From Xanthomonas massiliensis (GTDB lineage: Bacteria > Pseudomonadota > Gammaproteobacteria > Xanthomonadales > Xanthomonadaceae), in the NCBI RefSeq assembly GCF_900018785.1, contig NZ_FCOY01000007.1, positions 642,632 to 706,631 of the forward strand: a stretch of DNA of 64,000 nt, read 5' to 3'. The notes below the pieces were generated by a model. That model was not told the DNA's origin and did not search any database. It saw only the letters and a program-made list of their open reading frames with translations. Shown here in pieces: positions 29,596 through 38,557 of the stretch (the stretch's first letter is position 1; each line of letters begins with the position of its first letter). Position numbers and translations under genes: made by a program.

Positions 29596-30360
29596 ATGCG
29601 ACTGACCGCCCTGCCTGCCTACCAGGACAACTACGTCTGGGCGCTTGCCGCCGCGGACGGGCGCGCCGTCATCGTCGATCCCGGCCAGGCCGCGCCGGTG
29701 CTGGCCGCCGCCGCGCAGGGCCTGCGCCCGCAGGCGATCCTGATCACCCACCACCACGAGGACCACATCGCCGGCGTGCCCGAGCTGCAGGCGCGCTGGC
29801 CGGGCATCGCGGTGTACGCGCCGGTGGAACCGCGCATCCGCTTCGACTGCCGCCGCGTCGGCGAGGGCGACAGCGTGCAGGTGCTGGACTGGCGCTTCCA
29901 GGTGCTGCACGTGCCCGGGCACACCCTGAGCCACCTGGCCTATCATGGCCAGGATCTGCTGTTCTGCGGCGATACCCTGTTCAGCCTGGGGTGTGGGCGC
30001 CTGTTCGAAGGTACGCCCGCCCAGATGCTGGCCTCGCTGCAGCGGCTGGCCCGCCTGCCGGGCCGGACCCAGGTGTGCTGCGGTCACGAGTACACCCTTG
30101 CCAATGCGGCGTTCGCCCTGAGCGTCGATCCCGACAACGCTGCCTTGCAGCACCGTCAGAAGGAAGCCCTGGCCATGCGTGAAGCTGCCCGTCCTACCTT
30201 GCCGGTCGCCCTGTCCAGCGAGTGCGCCACCAACCCGTTCCTGCGCACCGACAGTCCTGCCGTGCGCGCCGCCGTCCACCGCCATGCACCGTCCACCGGC
30301 GCGGCGCAGGTGGATATCTTCGCCGCGCTGCGGCACTGGAAGGACGGGTTCGCGGCATGA
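29596..30360 (+). CDS. gloB: Hydroxyacylglutathione hydrolase (glyoxalase II)
   Basis: Hydrolyses S-lactoylglutathione in methylglyoxal detoxification. The 254 residues carry the metal motif THHHEDH at 51-57, later ligands in [15 protein letters not shown] and GHEYT, and the C-terminal substrate-binding domain. ATG at 29596. The stop overlaps the start of the lytic transglycosylase (ATGA). Confidence 0.95.
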   Translation: MRLTALPAYQDNYVWALAAADGRAVIVDPGQAAPVLAAAAQGLRPQAILITHHHEDHIAGVPELQARWPGIAVYAPVEPRIRFDCRRVGEGDSVQVLDWRFQVLHVPGHTLSHLAYHGQDLLFCGDTLFSLGCGRLFEGTPAQMLASLQRLARLPGRTQVCCGHEYTLANAAFALSVDPDNAALQHRQKEALAMREAARPTLPVALSSECATNPFLRTDSPAVRAAVHRHAPSTGAAQVDIFAALRHWKDGFAA

Positions 30361-31568
30361 GGGCCCGCGCGTCGCGGGGCCTCGCCGCCGTCCTTGGCCT
30401 GGTGTCGTGCCTGTGCGCCGGCGCGGCCTGCGCCGCGGTGACGCCCTCCGTGGCGGCCACCGGCGTGGCCACCGCCGCGCTGCCGGTCGATCCGGCCTCG
30501 GTACCCGAGCCGGGCTTCCGCAACGGCCAGGAGATCTTCGCCGCGTTCCGCGACGGGCTGGCCGAGCCCGGCTGCGATGCGGAGGCCACCAGCGAGCGCT
30601 GGCGGCGCCAGTTCTCGCACGCGCCGCGCCGCCTGGCCGACGCCGATGCCGACGTGCTGCCGCTGTTCGGCTATGTCGTCGGCGAGCTGCGCGCGGCCGG
30701 CCTGCCCACCGAGTTCGCCCTGATCCCGTTCGTGGAGAGCGGCTACCGGCCCGATGCGCGCAGCAAGAACGGCCCGGCCGGGCTGTGGCAGTTCATCCCC
30801 ACCACCGCCCGCAACCATGAAGTGCCGATGGAGGCCGGCTACGACGGCCGCCTGTCGGCGGCCGATTCCACCCAGGCGGCGGTGCGCTACCTGCGCTCGC
30901 TGCACGGCATGTTCGGCGGCGACTGGCGCCTGGCGGTGATGGCCTACAACGCCGGCGAGTTCCGCCTGCTGCAGTCGCTGCGCCGCTCGGGCATGAACGC
31001 CTCCAACGCCAAGCCGCAGGCACTGGCGGGGCTTTCGCCGGTGACCTACCAGTACGTGCAGAAGCTGCATGCGCTGGCCTGCGTGCTCGAGGACGCCGAC
31101 CGCAGCGGCGAGCTGACCGCCTCGCTGGACCGCCCGGTGCCGGTGCTGGCCACGCACACCCTGTCCGGCCAGCGTTCGCTGCAGGAATGGGCCGCGGTGC
31201 GCGACCTGGAACCGGACCGCATCGCCCGCCTCAACCCGGTCCTGGCCGGCGCCGCGCAGCCGAAGGCCGGCCGCCAGGTGCTGGCGCCGGCCGGCGCCCG
31301 CGTGGTGGCCGAGGCATCGGCCAGCACCGCCGGCGCCATGGCCGGTGCCGCCTCGCCGATGATCGCCGCCGCCGAGCAGGCCGGCCGCGCCGTCGCCGAC
31401 GTGGCCAAGATCGGTACCCACACCGTGCGCGAGGGCGAATCGGCATGGGGCATCGCGCGCCGCTACGGCCTGACGGTGCAGGCGCTGCTGAGCGGCAACG
31501 GCCTGCGCAGCGGCGCGGTGCTCAAGCCCGGCATGGTGCTGCGCCTGAAGGCGGCCGAGGCGCCCTGA
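30357..31568 (+). CDS. mltD: MltD-like membrane-bound lytic murein transglycosylase
   Basis: 403 residues. The N-terminal signal peptide ends near residue 27 and shows no clear lipobox, so the protein may be periplasmic rather than lipid-anchored. The SLT domain has the catalytic Glu127 in [14 protein letters not shown], followed by [10 protein letters not shown] and AYNAGE. One C-terminal LysM repeat (about 355-400) would bind glycan; E. coli MltD has two. It overlaps gloB by four bases, matching the gloB-mltD neighbourhood of E. coli. Confidence 0.9.
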   Translation: MRARASRGLAAVLGLVSCLCAGAACAAVTPSVAATGVATAALPVDPASVPEPGFRNGQEIFAAFRDGLAEPGCDAEATSERWRRQFSHAPRRLADADADVLPLFGYVVGELRAAGLPTEFALIPFVESGYRPDARSKNGPAGLWQFIPTTARNHEVPMEAGYDGRLSAADSTQAAVRYLRSLHGMFGGDWRLAVMAYNAGEFRLLQSLRRSGMNASNAKPQALAGLSPVTYQYVQKLHALACVLEDADRSGELTASLDRPVPVLATHTLSGQRSLQEWAAVRDLEPDRIARLNPVLAGAAQPKAGRQVLAPAGARVVAEASASTAGAMAGAASPMIAAAEQAGRAVADVAKIGTHTVREGESAWGIARRYGLTVQALLSGNGLRSGAVLKPGMVLRLKAAEAP

Positions 31569-31648
31569 CCATCCGCATCGCGTGCGCGGCGTACGGAAGC
31601 CGCGCGCGCGTGGCACACTAGCGCGATGGTTCATACAGCGAGAACACC

Positions 31649-32443
31649 ATGGGTTTCCTGCAAGGCAAGCGCGCCCTGATCACCGGCATCGCCAGCGAGC
31701 GTTCCATCGCCAGCGGCATCGCCGAAGCCATGCACCGCGAAGGGGCGGAGCTGGCCTTCACCTACCAGAACGAGAAGCTGCGCCCGCGCGTGGAGAAGGC
31801 GGCCGCCGAGTTCGGCAGCGACATCGTGCTGCCGCTGGACGTGGCCGACGACGCCCAGATCGAGGCCTGCTTCGCCGAACTGGGCAAGCGCTGGGACCGC
31901 CTGGACGTGCTGGTGCACGCCATCGCCTTCGCCCCGCGCGAGGCGCTGGCCGGCGGCTTCCTGGACGGGCTGGACCGCAATGCCTTCAACCTCGCCCAGG
32001 ACATCTCGGCCTATTCGCTGGCGGCCCTGGCCAAGGCCGCGCGCCCGCTGATGACCGGGCACCCCGCCGCGATCCTGACCCTGAGCTACCTGGGCTCGGT
32101 GCGCGCCCTGCCCAACTACAACGTGATGGGCGTGGCCAAGGCCAGCCTGGAGGCCACGGTGCGCTACCTGGCGCTGAACCTCGGTGGCGAAGGCATCCGC
32201 GTCAATGCGGTCTCCGCCGGGCCGATCAAGACCCTGGCCGCCTCCGGCATCGGCGGCTTCCGCAAGATCCTCGGGCACGTGGAGCACTACGCCCCGCTGC
32301 ACCGCACGGTGACCATCGAGGACGTGGGCAACGTCGCCGCGTTCCTGTGCTCGGACCTGGCCGCCGGCGTGACCGGCGAGGTCACCTACGTCGATGCCGG
32401 CTACAACATCCTGGGCATGACCGGGCTGGACGCCGAGGGCTGA
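31649..32443 (+). CDS. fabI: Enoyl-ACP reductase, FabI type
   Basis: Last step of the fatty-acid elongation cycle, NADH-dependent. The 264 residues show the FabI pattern: [14 protein letters not shown] for cofactor binding, HAIAFAPRE mid-domain, the active-site Tyr and Lys spaced by six (YNVMGVAK), and the [13 protein letters not shown] loop. It stands alone, away from the fab cluster, with a GC hairpin behind it. Some xanthomonads use FabV instead, and only the FabI type is visible here. Confidence 0.93.
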   Translation: MGFLQGKRALITGIASERSIASGIAEAMHREGAELAFTYQNEKLRPRVEKAAAEFGSDIVLPLDVADDAQIEACFAELGKRWDRLDVLVHAIAFAPREALAGGFLDGLDRNAFNLAQDISAYSLAALAKAARPLMTGHPAAILTLSYLGSVRALPNYNVMGVAKASLEATVRYLALNLGGEGIRVNAVSAGPIKTLAASGIGGFRKILGHVEHYAPLHRTVTIEDVGNVAAFLCSDLAAGVTGEVTYVDAGYNILGMTGLDAEG

Positions 32444-32453
32444 GCCCCGCCGG

Positions 32454-32490
32454 GCCGGCGCGCGGGCCGTACCGGCCCGCCTGCGCCGGC
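32454..32490 (+). terminator. Long GC hairpin after fabI
   Basis: Nested inverted repeats: GCGGGCCG / CGGCCCGC with a 3-base loop at 32462-32480, inside an outer GCCGGCG / CGCCGGC. It lacks a T tract. It lies directly before the panE promoter region, where TAACCT at 32498-32503 could be the -10 box. Confidence 0.55.
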
Positions 32491-32531
32491 ACCGCGCTAA
32501 CCTTGCCGCCTCGTCCACGAGGAGGCACGTC

Positions 32532-33434
32532 ATGAAGATCGCGGTGATGGGCGCCGGCGCGGTGGGCTGTTTCTTCGGCGCGCGCCTGCACCAGGCCGGG
32601 CACGAGGTGGTGCTGATCGGCCGCCCGGCGCTGGTCGAGGCGGTGCGCGCCCGCGGGCTGCACCTGCAGATGGCCGGGTTCGACGGCTTCCTGCCGCTGC
32701 AGGCCACGACCGACCCGGCCGCGGTGGCCGGGGCCGACGTGGTGCTGTTGTGCGTGAAGTCCGGCGACACCGAGGCCGCCGGCGCGGCCATCGCCCCGCA
32801 CCTGGCGCCGGGCGCGGCGGTGCTGAGCCTGCAGAACGGCGTGGACAACGCGCCGCGGCTGTCGGCCGTCCTCGGCCGGACCGCGATCCCGGTGGCCGTG
32901 TACGTGGCCGCCGGCATGGCCGGGCCCGGCCACGTGGTCCACCACGGCCGCGGCGAACTGGTGCTCGGCCCCACTCCCGACAGCGACCGGATCGCCGCGG
33001 CGCTGGAGGCCTCCGGCATTCCCGCCAGCGTCTCGGCCGACGTGGACGCCGCGCTGTGGAGCAAGCTGACCATCAACTGCGTCTACAACGGCCTGTCCGC
33101 GCTCACCCAGCTGCCCTACGGCGAGCTGGTGCGCGGCCCCGGTGTGCCGGCGGTGATGCGCGATCTGTACGAGGAGTGCGTGGCGGTGGCCGCGGCCGCC
33201 GGGGTGCGGCTGGCACCGGAGCTGTGGGACGCGGTGCAGGACATCGCCCGTTCCATGGCCGGCCAGCACTCCTCCACCGCGCGCGACGTGGCCCGCGGCC
33301 ACGCCAGCGAGATCGACCACATCAACGGCCACGTGGTGCGCCTGGGCGCGCAGCTGGGCGTGCCGGTGCCGGCCAACCGCACGGTGCACGCGCTGGTCAA
33401 GCTGCTCGACCTGAAGGCAGGCGCCGCCGCCTGA
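32532..33434 (+). CDS. panE: 2-dehydropantoate 2-reductase
   Basis: Reduces ketopantoate with NADPH in pantothenate (CoA) synthesis. The 300 residues begin MKIAVMGAGAVGCFFG, the nucleotide-binding loop. LCVKSGDTE carries the expected Lys, and the C-terminal domain has KLTINCVYN and a conserved Glu in HASEIDHING. GAGG lies about 8 bases upstream of the ATG. Confidence 0.92.
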   Translation: MKIAVMGAGAVGCFFGARLHQAGHEVVLIGRPALVEAVRARGLHLQMAGFDGFLPLQATTDPAAVAGADVVLLCVKSGDTEAAGAAIAPHLAPGAAVLSLQNGVDNAPRLSAVLGRTAIPVAVYVAAGMAGPGHVVHHGRGELVLGPTPDSDRIAAALEASGIPASVSADVDAALWSKLTINCVYNGLSALTQLPYGELVRGPGVPAVMRDLYEECVAVAAAAGVRLAPELWDAVQDIARSMAGQHSSTARDVARGHASEIDHINGHVVRLGAQLGVPVPANRTVHALVKLLDLKAGAAA

Positions 33435-33498
33435 GCCCGCTGGCGCGGGCGCGTGCACGCGGGTAGCCTGCCGCCTTCCCTCCCCCGGGTCCGACGCG

Positions 33499-34023
33499 AT
33501 GTCCGAACTGAAGTCCCACCAGCTGTCCATGACCGTGCTGATGACGCCGGACATGGCCAACTTCTCCGGCAAGGTGCATGGCGGCGCCATCCTCAAGCTG
33601 CTCGACCAGGTCGCCTACGCCTGCGCCAGCCGCTACGCGGCCCGCTACGTGGTGACCCTGTCGGTGGACCAGGTGACGTTCCGCGAACCGATCAACGTGG
33701 GCGAACTGGTGACCTTCCTGGCCTCGGTCAACTACACCGGCCACACCTCGATGGAGGTGGGGGTCAAGGTGGTCGCCGAGGACATCCGCAAGCAGAGCGT
33801 GCGCCACGCCAACAGCTGCTTCTTCACCATGGTGGCGGTGGACGACGACGGCCGGCCCACGCCGGTACCGCCGCTGCAGGCGCACACCCCCGACGAGAAG
33901 CGCCGCCAGGCCGCCGCGCAGATCCGGCGCACCCTGCGCCAGGAGATGGAGCGCCACCAGCTCGCCCTGCTGGCCTCCACCCCGGGCGCGCGCGACAACG
34001 ACGACGACAGCGGCGGGGACTGA
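33499..34023 (+). CDS. Acyl-CoA thioesterase, hotdog fold
   Basis: 174 residues. The single hotdog domain has GKVHGGAILKLLDQVA at about 24-39, the family active-site helix, and VDQVTFREPINVGE on the central strand. It resembles the YciA/BFIT-type acyl-CoA hydrolases. A charged C-terminal tail (about 135-174) is less conserved. TAGCCT at 33464-33469 is a possible -10 box. Confidence 0.87.
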   Translation: MSELKSHQLSMTVLMTPDMANFSGKVHGGAILKLLDQVAYACASRYAARYVVTLSVDQVTFREPINVGELVTFLASVNYTGHTSMEVGVKVVAEDIRKQSVRHANSCFFTMVAVDDDGRPTPVPPLQAHTPDEKRRQAAAQIRRTLRQEMERHQLALLASTPGARDNDDDSGGD

Positions 34024-34110
34024 GGCCGCGGCCGCAACGCCGCCGGCCTTGCCGCGCGCGCAACGTCCGTCCCGCTACAGTCGCCCGCCTCCCCGCACGA
34101 AGGATCCCCC

Positions 34111-34938
34111 ATGCCCGCCATCCCGCAGATCGCCCTCAACGACGGCCACGCCATCCCCCAGTTCGGCCTGGGCGTGTTCCTCACTCCGCCGGCGGAGACC
34201 GCCGCGGCGGTGGCCACCGCGCTCGAGCTGGGCTACCGCCACATCGACACCGCGGCGATCTACCACAACGAGGACGGGGTGGGCGAGGCGGTGCGTGCCT
34301 CCGGCCTGGCGCGCGGGTCGCTGTTCCTGACCACCAAGCTGTGGAATGCGGACCAGGGCCACGACAGCGCGCTGGCCGCGCTCGACGCCAGCCTGGCGCG
34401 GCTGGGCACCGACTACGTGGACCTCTACCTGATCCACTGGCCGTGTCCCGCGCAGGACCGCTTCGTGGAGACCTGGCAGGCGCTGATCGAGGCCCGTGCG
34501 CAGGGCAAGGCCCGCTCGATCGGCGTGTCCAACTTCCGCATCGAGGACCTGGAACGCCTGGTCCAGGCCACCGGCGTGGTGCCGGCGGTCAACCAGATCG
34601 AACTGCATCCGCGCCTGCAGCAGGGCGAACTGCGCGCCTGGCACGCCGCGCACGGCATCGTCACCGAGTCGTGGAGCCCGCTGGCGCGCGGCAACGACCT
34701 GCTCGGCAAGCCGCTGCTGGCCGCCATCGCCGCCCGCCACGGCAAGACCGTGGCGCAGGTGATCCTGCGCTGGCACATCCAGCTCGGGCTGGTGGTGTTC
34801 CCCAAGTCGGTCCATGCCGGGCGCCTGGCCGAGAACCTGGACATCTTCGACTTCGCCCTGTCCGCCGAGGACATGGCCGCCATCGCCACGCTCGACGCCG
34901 GCGCGCGCATCGGCCCGGACCCGGCCACCTTCGACTGA
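34111..34938 (+). CDS. Aldo/keto reductase
   Basis: 275 residues of the DkgA/DkgB-like group, NADPH-dependent reduction of aldehydes or ketoacids. The catalytic tetrad is visible: Asp in YRHIDTAAIY, Tyr in the same segment, Lys in TTKLWNAD, His in LIHWPCP. The cofactor segment VFPKSV is near the C terminus. TACAGT at 34076-34081 may be its -10 box. The physiological substrate cannot be told. Confidence 0.92.
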   Translation: MPAIPQIALNDGHAIPQFGLGVFLTPPAETAAAVATALELGYRHIDTAAIYHNEDGVGEAVRASGLARGSLFLTTKLWNADQGHDSALAALDASLARLGTDYVDLYLIHWPCPAQDRFVETWQALIEARAQGKARSIGVSNFRIEDLERLVQATGVVPAVNQIELHPRLQQGELRAWHAAHGIVTESWSPLARGNDLLGKPLLAAIAARHGKTVAQVILRWHIQLGLVVFPKSVHAGRLAENLDIFDFALSAEDMAAIATLDAGARIGPDPATFD

Positions 34939-34947
34939 CCCCGGCGC

Positions 34948-36903
34948 TCAGGGCGCGGTGCCGTCCTGCGCGGTGCCGTCCTGCCCGGTGGCGGCCAGCT
35001 CCTCGTGCAGGATGCGGCGGATCTCCAGGATCGCCTGCGGCGTCTCCTGCACGCTGTGCCAGGAGGTGATCACCTTCTCCGACTCGGCCCCGGGCATGTG
35101 CGCGCTGGCGTACGGCACCAGGCCGTCGTTGGACTCGGCCAGCGCCACCTTGGGATCGCGCCGGGCGATGATGGTGTTGTAGCGCACGCGCGGGGAGAGC
35201 GGCAGGTCGGCCGCGGCACGGATGAAGGGGTCGGTGTCGCGCAGGTTGTCGATGCTGGTCGGCAGCGTCGGCGGCTTGCCATCCTCCTGGCGGCCGCCGG
35301 CCAGGTCCTGCAGCGCGTCGCCGAAGCCCTCGAGCACGGTCAGCGGCAGCCGCACCAGGCGCCCGACCAGCCGTCCCAGCCAACCGCCGGCCATCGGCGT
35401 GCCGCGCTGCGGGGCGGCGATGAACACCGCGCGGTCCACCTGCGGCAACGGCTGGAACCGCAGCAGCGGCTGCAGCCGCGCGCGCTCGGCGCTGCCGGGG
35501 CGGCGGTCGGCCATGAAGCGGTCCCACAGCGCATCGCCCGAGGAGGACACCAGCAGGCGGCCGATCACCCCGCCCATGCTGTGGCCGACCAGCACCATGC
35601 GCGAGGATGCCGGCGCGTTCCCTGAAGGGTCGAAGTGCCGCAGCGTGCGCTCGACCAGGTCCTGGATCTGCTCGCGGTTCCAGGCGATGGGCATGTTGGT
35701 CGGGTAGTAGACCTGCCAGATCTGGTAGTGCTGGCGCAGGACCTCGTCGCCCATGATCTCGTTGGCGACGTTGACCCACGCCTCCGGGCTGGAGGCCAGC
35801 CCGTGCAGCATCAGGATGATGCGGCGCTGCGGATCGAACGGCTGCATCAGGTACAGGTGCGGGCGGTCGATGCCGTGCTCGCGGCCGAGCATCGAGCGCA
35901 GCGACTGCGAGGCGAAGCCGGACTCGGCCAGCCACAGGCCGTAGGGCGCGGTGAAGTTGGCCGCCAGCGGCACGCGCTGGCCGTGCAGGGTCACCGCGTC
36001 GTGGCGGTACGGGTCGAACGGCTGCACCTGCACCTCGCGGGTGGCCAGCACCTGCTGCTGGGTGCTGCCGTCGAACTGCAGCAGCAGCGTGGCCGGGGCG
36101 AACGGCACCTCGCTGAAGTCCGGCCCCTCGCGCCGCAGCGGCGGGCCCGCAGGCGCGGCCTGGGTGGCCAGTGCCGCCGGATCGCCGAGCGCGTCGGCCG
36201 GGACCTCGGCCACCAGCTCGGCGCCGAAGCCGTCGCGCCAGTAGGTGCTGCGCAGGCCGTCGAAGCGCAGCGACGGCGCGGCGACCAGCGCCTTGAGGCG
36301 GTTGCCGCCGCCGGGCAGGCGGTAGCCGGCCATGTCGGTGTGCAACCGCCACGGCCCGCTCTCGAGGGTGGCCAGCGTGTCCACCGGGGTGCCCTGGTGG
36401 CGCGCGTACAGGTCCGACACCACCTCCAGCACCGCGTAGTTGTAGTAGTCGCGCACCTGGCCCTGGCGGGTCTCGAAGGCGCGTTCGCCGGAACTGCGGC
36501 CGGTGAAGAACAGGTAGGCGTAGGCGTGGCGCGCCGTCTCCAGCCAGGCATCGACGATGGCGTCCTGCTGGCCGCCGCCGCGCGCGCCGGCGAGCGCGAG
36601 CGCATGCGCGGTCCACAGCTCGGCCTGGGTGGACAGGCGCCGCTCCTCGTCCAGCCCTTCCATGCCATCGAGCTGGCGCGAGCAGGCCGGCACCTCCTTC
36701 AGGCACGGATCGGGCTCGACGCCGGCCACCTGCAGCGCCTCGCGACTGGCCACACTGAGCTTGCCGGTGCTGAGCAGGTCGTCGCGGGTCAGCGCGATGT
36801 AGTCGGCCGGCCCGCGCGACTGCACCTTGACCATCGCGCAGCCACCCAGCGCCAGCGCCACGAGCAGGCGCGCCAGGCCGCGACGGCATGCGGCCGCGCT
36901 CAC
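34948..36903 (-). CDS. Lipoprotein with alpha/beta-hydrolase esterase domain
   Basis: 651 residues from GTG at 36903. The lipobox LVALALGGC predicts a lipid-anchored protein. A helical N-terminal half precedes an alpha/beta-hydrolase domain with LMLHGLASSPEAW (oxyanion region) and the nucleophile elbow GHSMGG at about 426-431. A late Asn-Asp segment (ESNDGLVPY) and HSVQ may supply the acid and His. The GTG overlaps the DUF4105 stop (GTGA). It is third in a TetR-DUF4105-esterase operon. The substrate is unknown, but a lipid or ester in the envelope is likely. Confidence 0.82.
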   Translation of the reverse strand: MSAAACRRGLARLLVALALGGCAMVKVQSRGPADYIALTRDDLLSTGKLSVASREALQVAGVEPDPCLKEVPACSRQLDGMEGLDEERRLSTQAELWTAHALALAGARGGGQQDAIVDAWLETARHAYAYLFFTGRSSGERAFETRQGQVRDYYNYAVLEVVSDLYARHQGTPVDTLATLESGPWRLHTDMAGYRLPGGGNRLKALVAAPSLRFDGLRSTYWRDGFGAELVAEVPADALGDPAALATQAAPAGPPLRREGPDFSEVPFAPATLLLQFDGSTQQQVLATREVQVQPFDPYRHDAVTLHGQRVPLAANFTAPYGLWLAESGFASQSLRSMLGREHGIDRPHLYLMQPFDPQRRIILMLHGLASSPEAWVNVANEIMGDEVLRQHYQIWQVYYPTNMPIAWNREQIQDLVERTLRHFDPSGNAPASSRMVLVGHSMGGVIGRLLVSSSGDALWDRFMADRRPGSAERARLQPLLRFQPLPQVDRAVFIAAPQRGTPMAGGWLGRLVGRLVRLPLTVLEGFGDALQDLAGGRQEDGKPPTLPTSIDNLRDTDPFIRAAADLPLSPRVRYNTIIARRDPKVALAESNDGLVPYASAHMPGAESEKVITSWHSVQETPQAILEIRRILHEELAATGQDGTAQDGTAP

Positions 36904-37919
36904 GGGTGCACCCGCGGGTCTTCGCCCGGCATGCCGACGCGGATGCGCCGGGAGAAGTCCGGCGCGTCGCCGGCGGCGCGGGCACGAGCGGTGACGTGAC
37001 CGCCCGCCTCGAGCGTGGCGAAGTCGTAGCCGGGCATCAGCCCGCCATGGTCGTAGGCGTACTGCGCCGCGTAGCCGGACAGCAGCAGGCGCCAGTCCAG
37101 CGGCAGGCCGGGGTCGATCTGGCGCGCCACCTCGTAGACGATGGTGGTGCAGTTGCTGGTCAGGGTGTTGTAGAAGCGCGGCGCGCGATCCAGCGCCTGC
37201 GCGCGGGCGACGTAGCCCAGGAACATCTCGCGCAGGCCGGCCGGCGGGATGGCGAGCCGGTACAGGTACATGTCCTCGCCGCGCACGTTGGTGCGCACGC
37301 GCAGGATGTCGCGCTCGTCGGCGGCCACCAGGGTCTCCTCGAACTTGCGGAAGAACCCGCCCAGCGCCGAGAACTGTTCGCCGCGCTCCTTGCGGATCTC
37401 CAGCGAGAACACCACCCGCGAGCCGTCGTCGAAGCCGAAGGACACCAGGGTGTGGGCGATGGCCGGGCCCATCCAGTACGACAGCGCCAGGTCGGCACTG
37501 GCCAGGTGGTCCAGGTCGTACTCGCGCGTCTCCCAGCGCACGTCGTAGTCGCTGTCGCTGCGCCAGGTGAAGTCGCGCACGTTGTGCAGCACCACGCGCG
37601 AGCCGGACACCTGCGGCTGCAGGCGCTGGGCGACGTCGTCGGACCAGTCGCGGTCCTGCTGCGGCTGCATCGACCACCAGCCGGCCAGCAGGCCGGCGAA
37701 GCCCAGCGCGAAGATCGCCGGCAGCGCCCAGTTCTCGCGGCGCCGCCGCAGCCCCCACAGCGCCGTCGCGCCCATGCCCGCCCAGACCAGGATGAAGGCC
37801 CAGCGCACCAGGGCCGGCGCGCGCAGCACGTAGTACATGCTCATCACGCCCCAGGCGCAGGCCAGCACCACCGCGGTGCGCAGGCCGCCGCGGCCGAGTG
37901 CCGCCCAGCTCGGCCTCAC
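36900..37919 (-). CDS. DUF4105 membrane protein (Lnb N-terminal domain-like)
   Basis: 339 residues from GTG at 37919, which overlaps the tetR stop (GTGA). Two or three N-terminal membrane helices come first (about 8-70). The DUF4105 domain carries NTLTSNCTTIVYEV, with a conserved Cys like that of NlpC/P60-type cysteine enzymes, and SFGFDDG earlier. The catalytic domain probably faces the periplasm. Translational coupling on both sides suggests it works with the esterase. Confidence 0.82.
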   Translation of the reverse strand: MRPSWAALGRGGLRTAVVLACAWGVMSMYYVLRAPALVRWAFILVWAGMGATALWGLRRRRENWALPAIFALGFAGLLAGWWSMQPQQDRDWSDDVAQRLQPQVSGSRVVLHNVRDFTWRSDSDYDVRWETREYDLDHLASADLALSYWMGPAIAHTLVSFGFDDGSRVVFSLEIRKERGEQFSALGGFFRKFEETLVAADERDILRVRTNVRGEDMYLYRLAIPPAGLREMFLGYVARAQALDRAPRFYNTLTSNCTTIVYEVARQIDPGLPLDWRLLLSGYAAQYAYDHGGLMPGYDFATLEAGGHVTARARAAGDAPDFSRRIRVGMPGEDPRVHP

Positions 37920-38497
37920 GCCGCCGGCCTCGGCGCGGCCGGGGCGAAGCCCAGTGCCTGCTGCACCAGCCCCGCGCAGCGCCGCGCCAGGCGCCGGCGC
38001 TCGGCCTCGTCCTGGCCGCGCAGGCAGCTGCCGAGCATGTCCAGTACCAGCAGCACCTGTTCCTCGTCGATGCCGGGCCGGCACAGGCCGGTGCCGGCGG
38101 CACGCCGCACCAGCGGCATCAGGATCTCCAGCACGCGCCGGTCGGCATGGGCGACGAACGGATGCGAGCGCGGCATGGCCCGCCACAGGTCGGCCATCGC
38201 CGCCGAGCAGGCGACATGGTCGGCCAGGTCCTCCAGCACGATGGCCAGCCCGTCGGCGCGGTCGCCGATGTCGGCCACCAGCCGTTCCAGCGCGTCCAGG
38301 CCGCGTTCGAACAGCGCGGTGACCAGGGCGATGCGGTCGGGGAAGTTGCGGTAGAGGGTGGCCCGGCCGACGCCGGAGCGCTCCACCACCAGCTCCAGCG
38401 GCACGTTGACGCCGCATTCGCTGAACACCTCGTCGGCGGCATCGAGGATCTGCCGGCGGCGCTGGGCGGCATCGGTACGCAGGGGGCTCACGTTCAT
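37916..38497 (-). CDS. TetR family transcriptional regulator
   Basis: 193 residues. The N-terminal helix-turn-helix is clear (RRRQILDAADEVFSECG, then VVERSGVGRATLYRNFPDR at about 40-58). The C-terminal ligand domain is divergent. ATG at 38497 was preferred to 38527 because it gives the usual short arm before the first helix. It heads the operon, so self-regulation is likely. The 60-base gap to ppc is the place to look for its operator. Confidence 0.9.
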   Translation of the reverse strand: MNVSPLRTDAAQRRRQILDAADEVFSECGVNVPLELVVERSGVGRATLYRNFPDRIALVTALFERGLDALERLVADIGDRADGLAIVLEDLADHVACSAAMADLWRAMPRSHPFVAHADRRVLEILMPLVRRAAGTGLCRPGIDEEQVLLVLDMLGSCLRGQDEAERRRLARRCAGLVQQALGFAPAAPRPAA

Positions 38498-38557
38498 GGG
38501 GGCGCATTCTCGGACAGGATTGTCCACTTGCGCCAGCGCCGCGCCATGTGCCTGGGC

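Noticed and set aside
34948..38103. A single 1051-residue protein covering the esterase and beyond
   Set aside because: The N-terminal part is a shadow of the DUF4105 and tetR genes. The lipobox and GTGA overlap mark the start at 36903.
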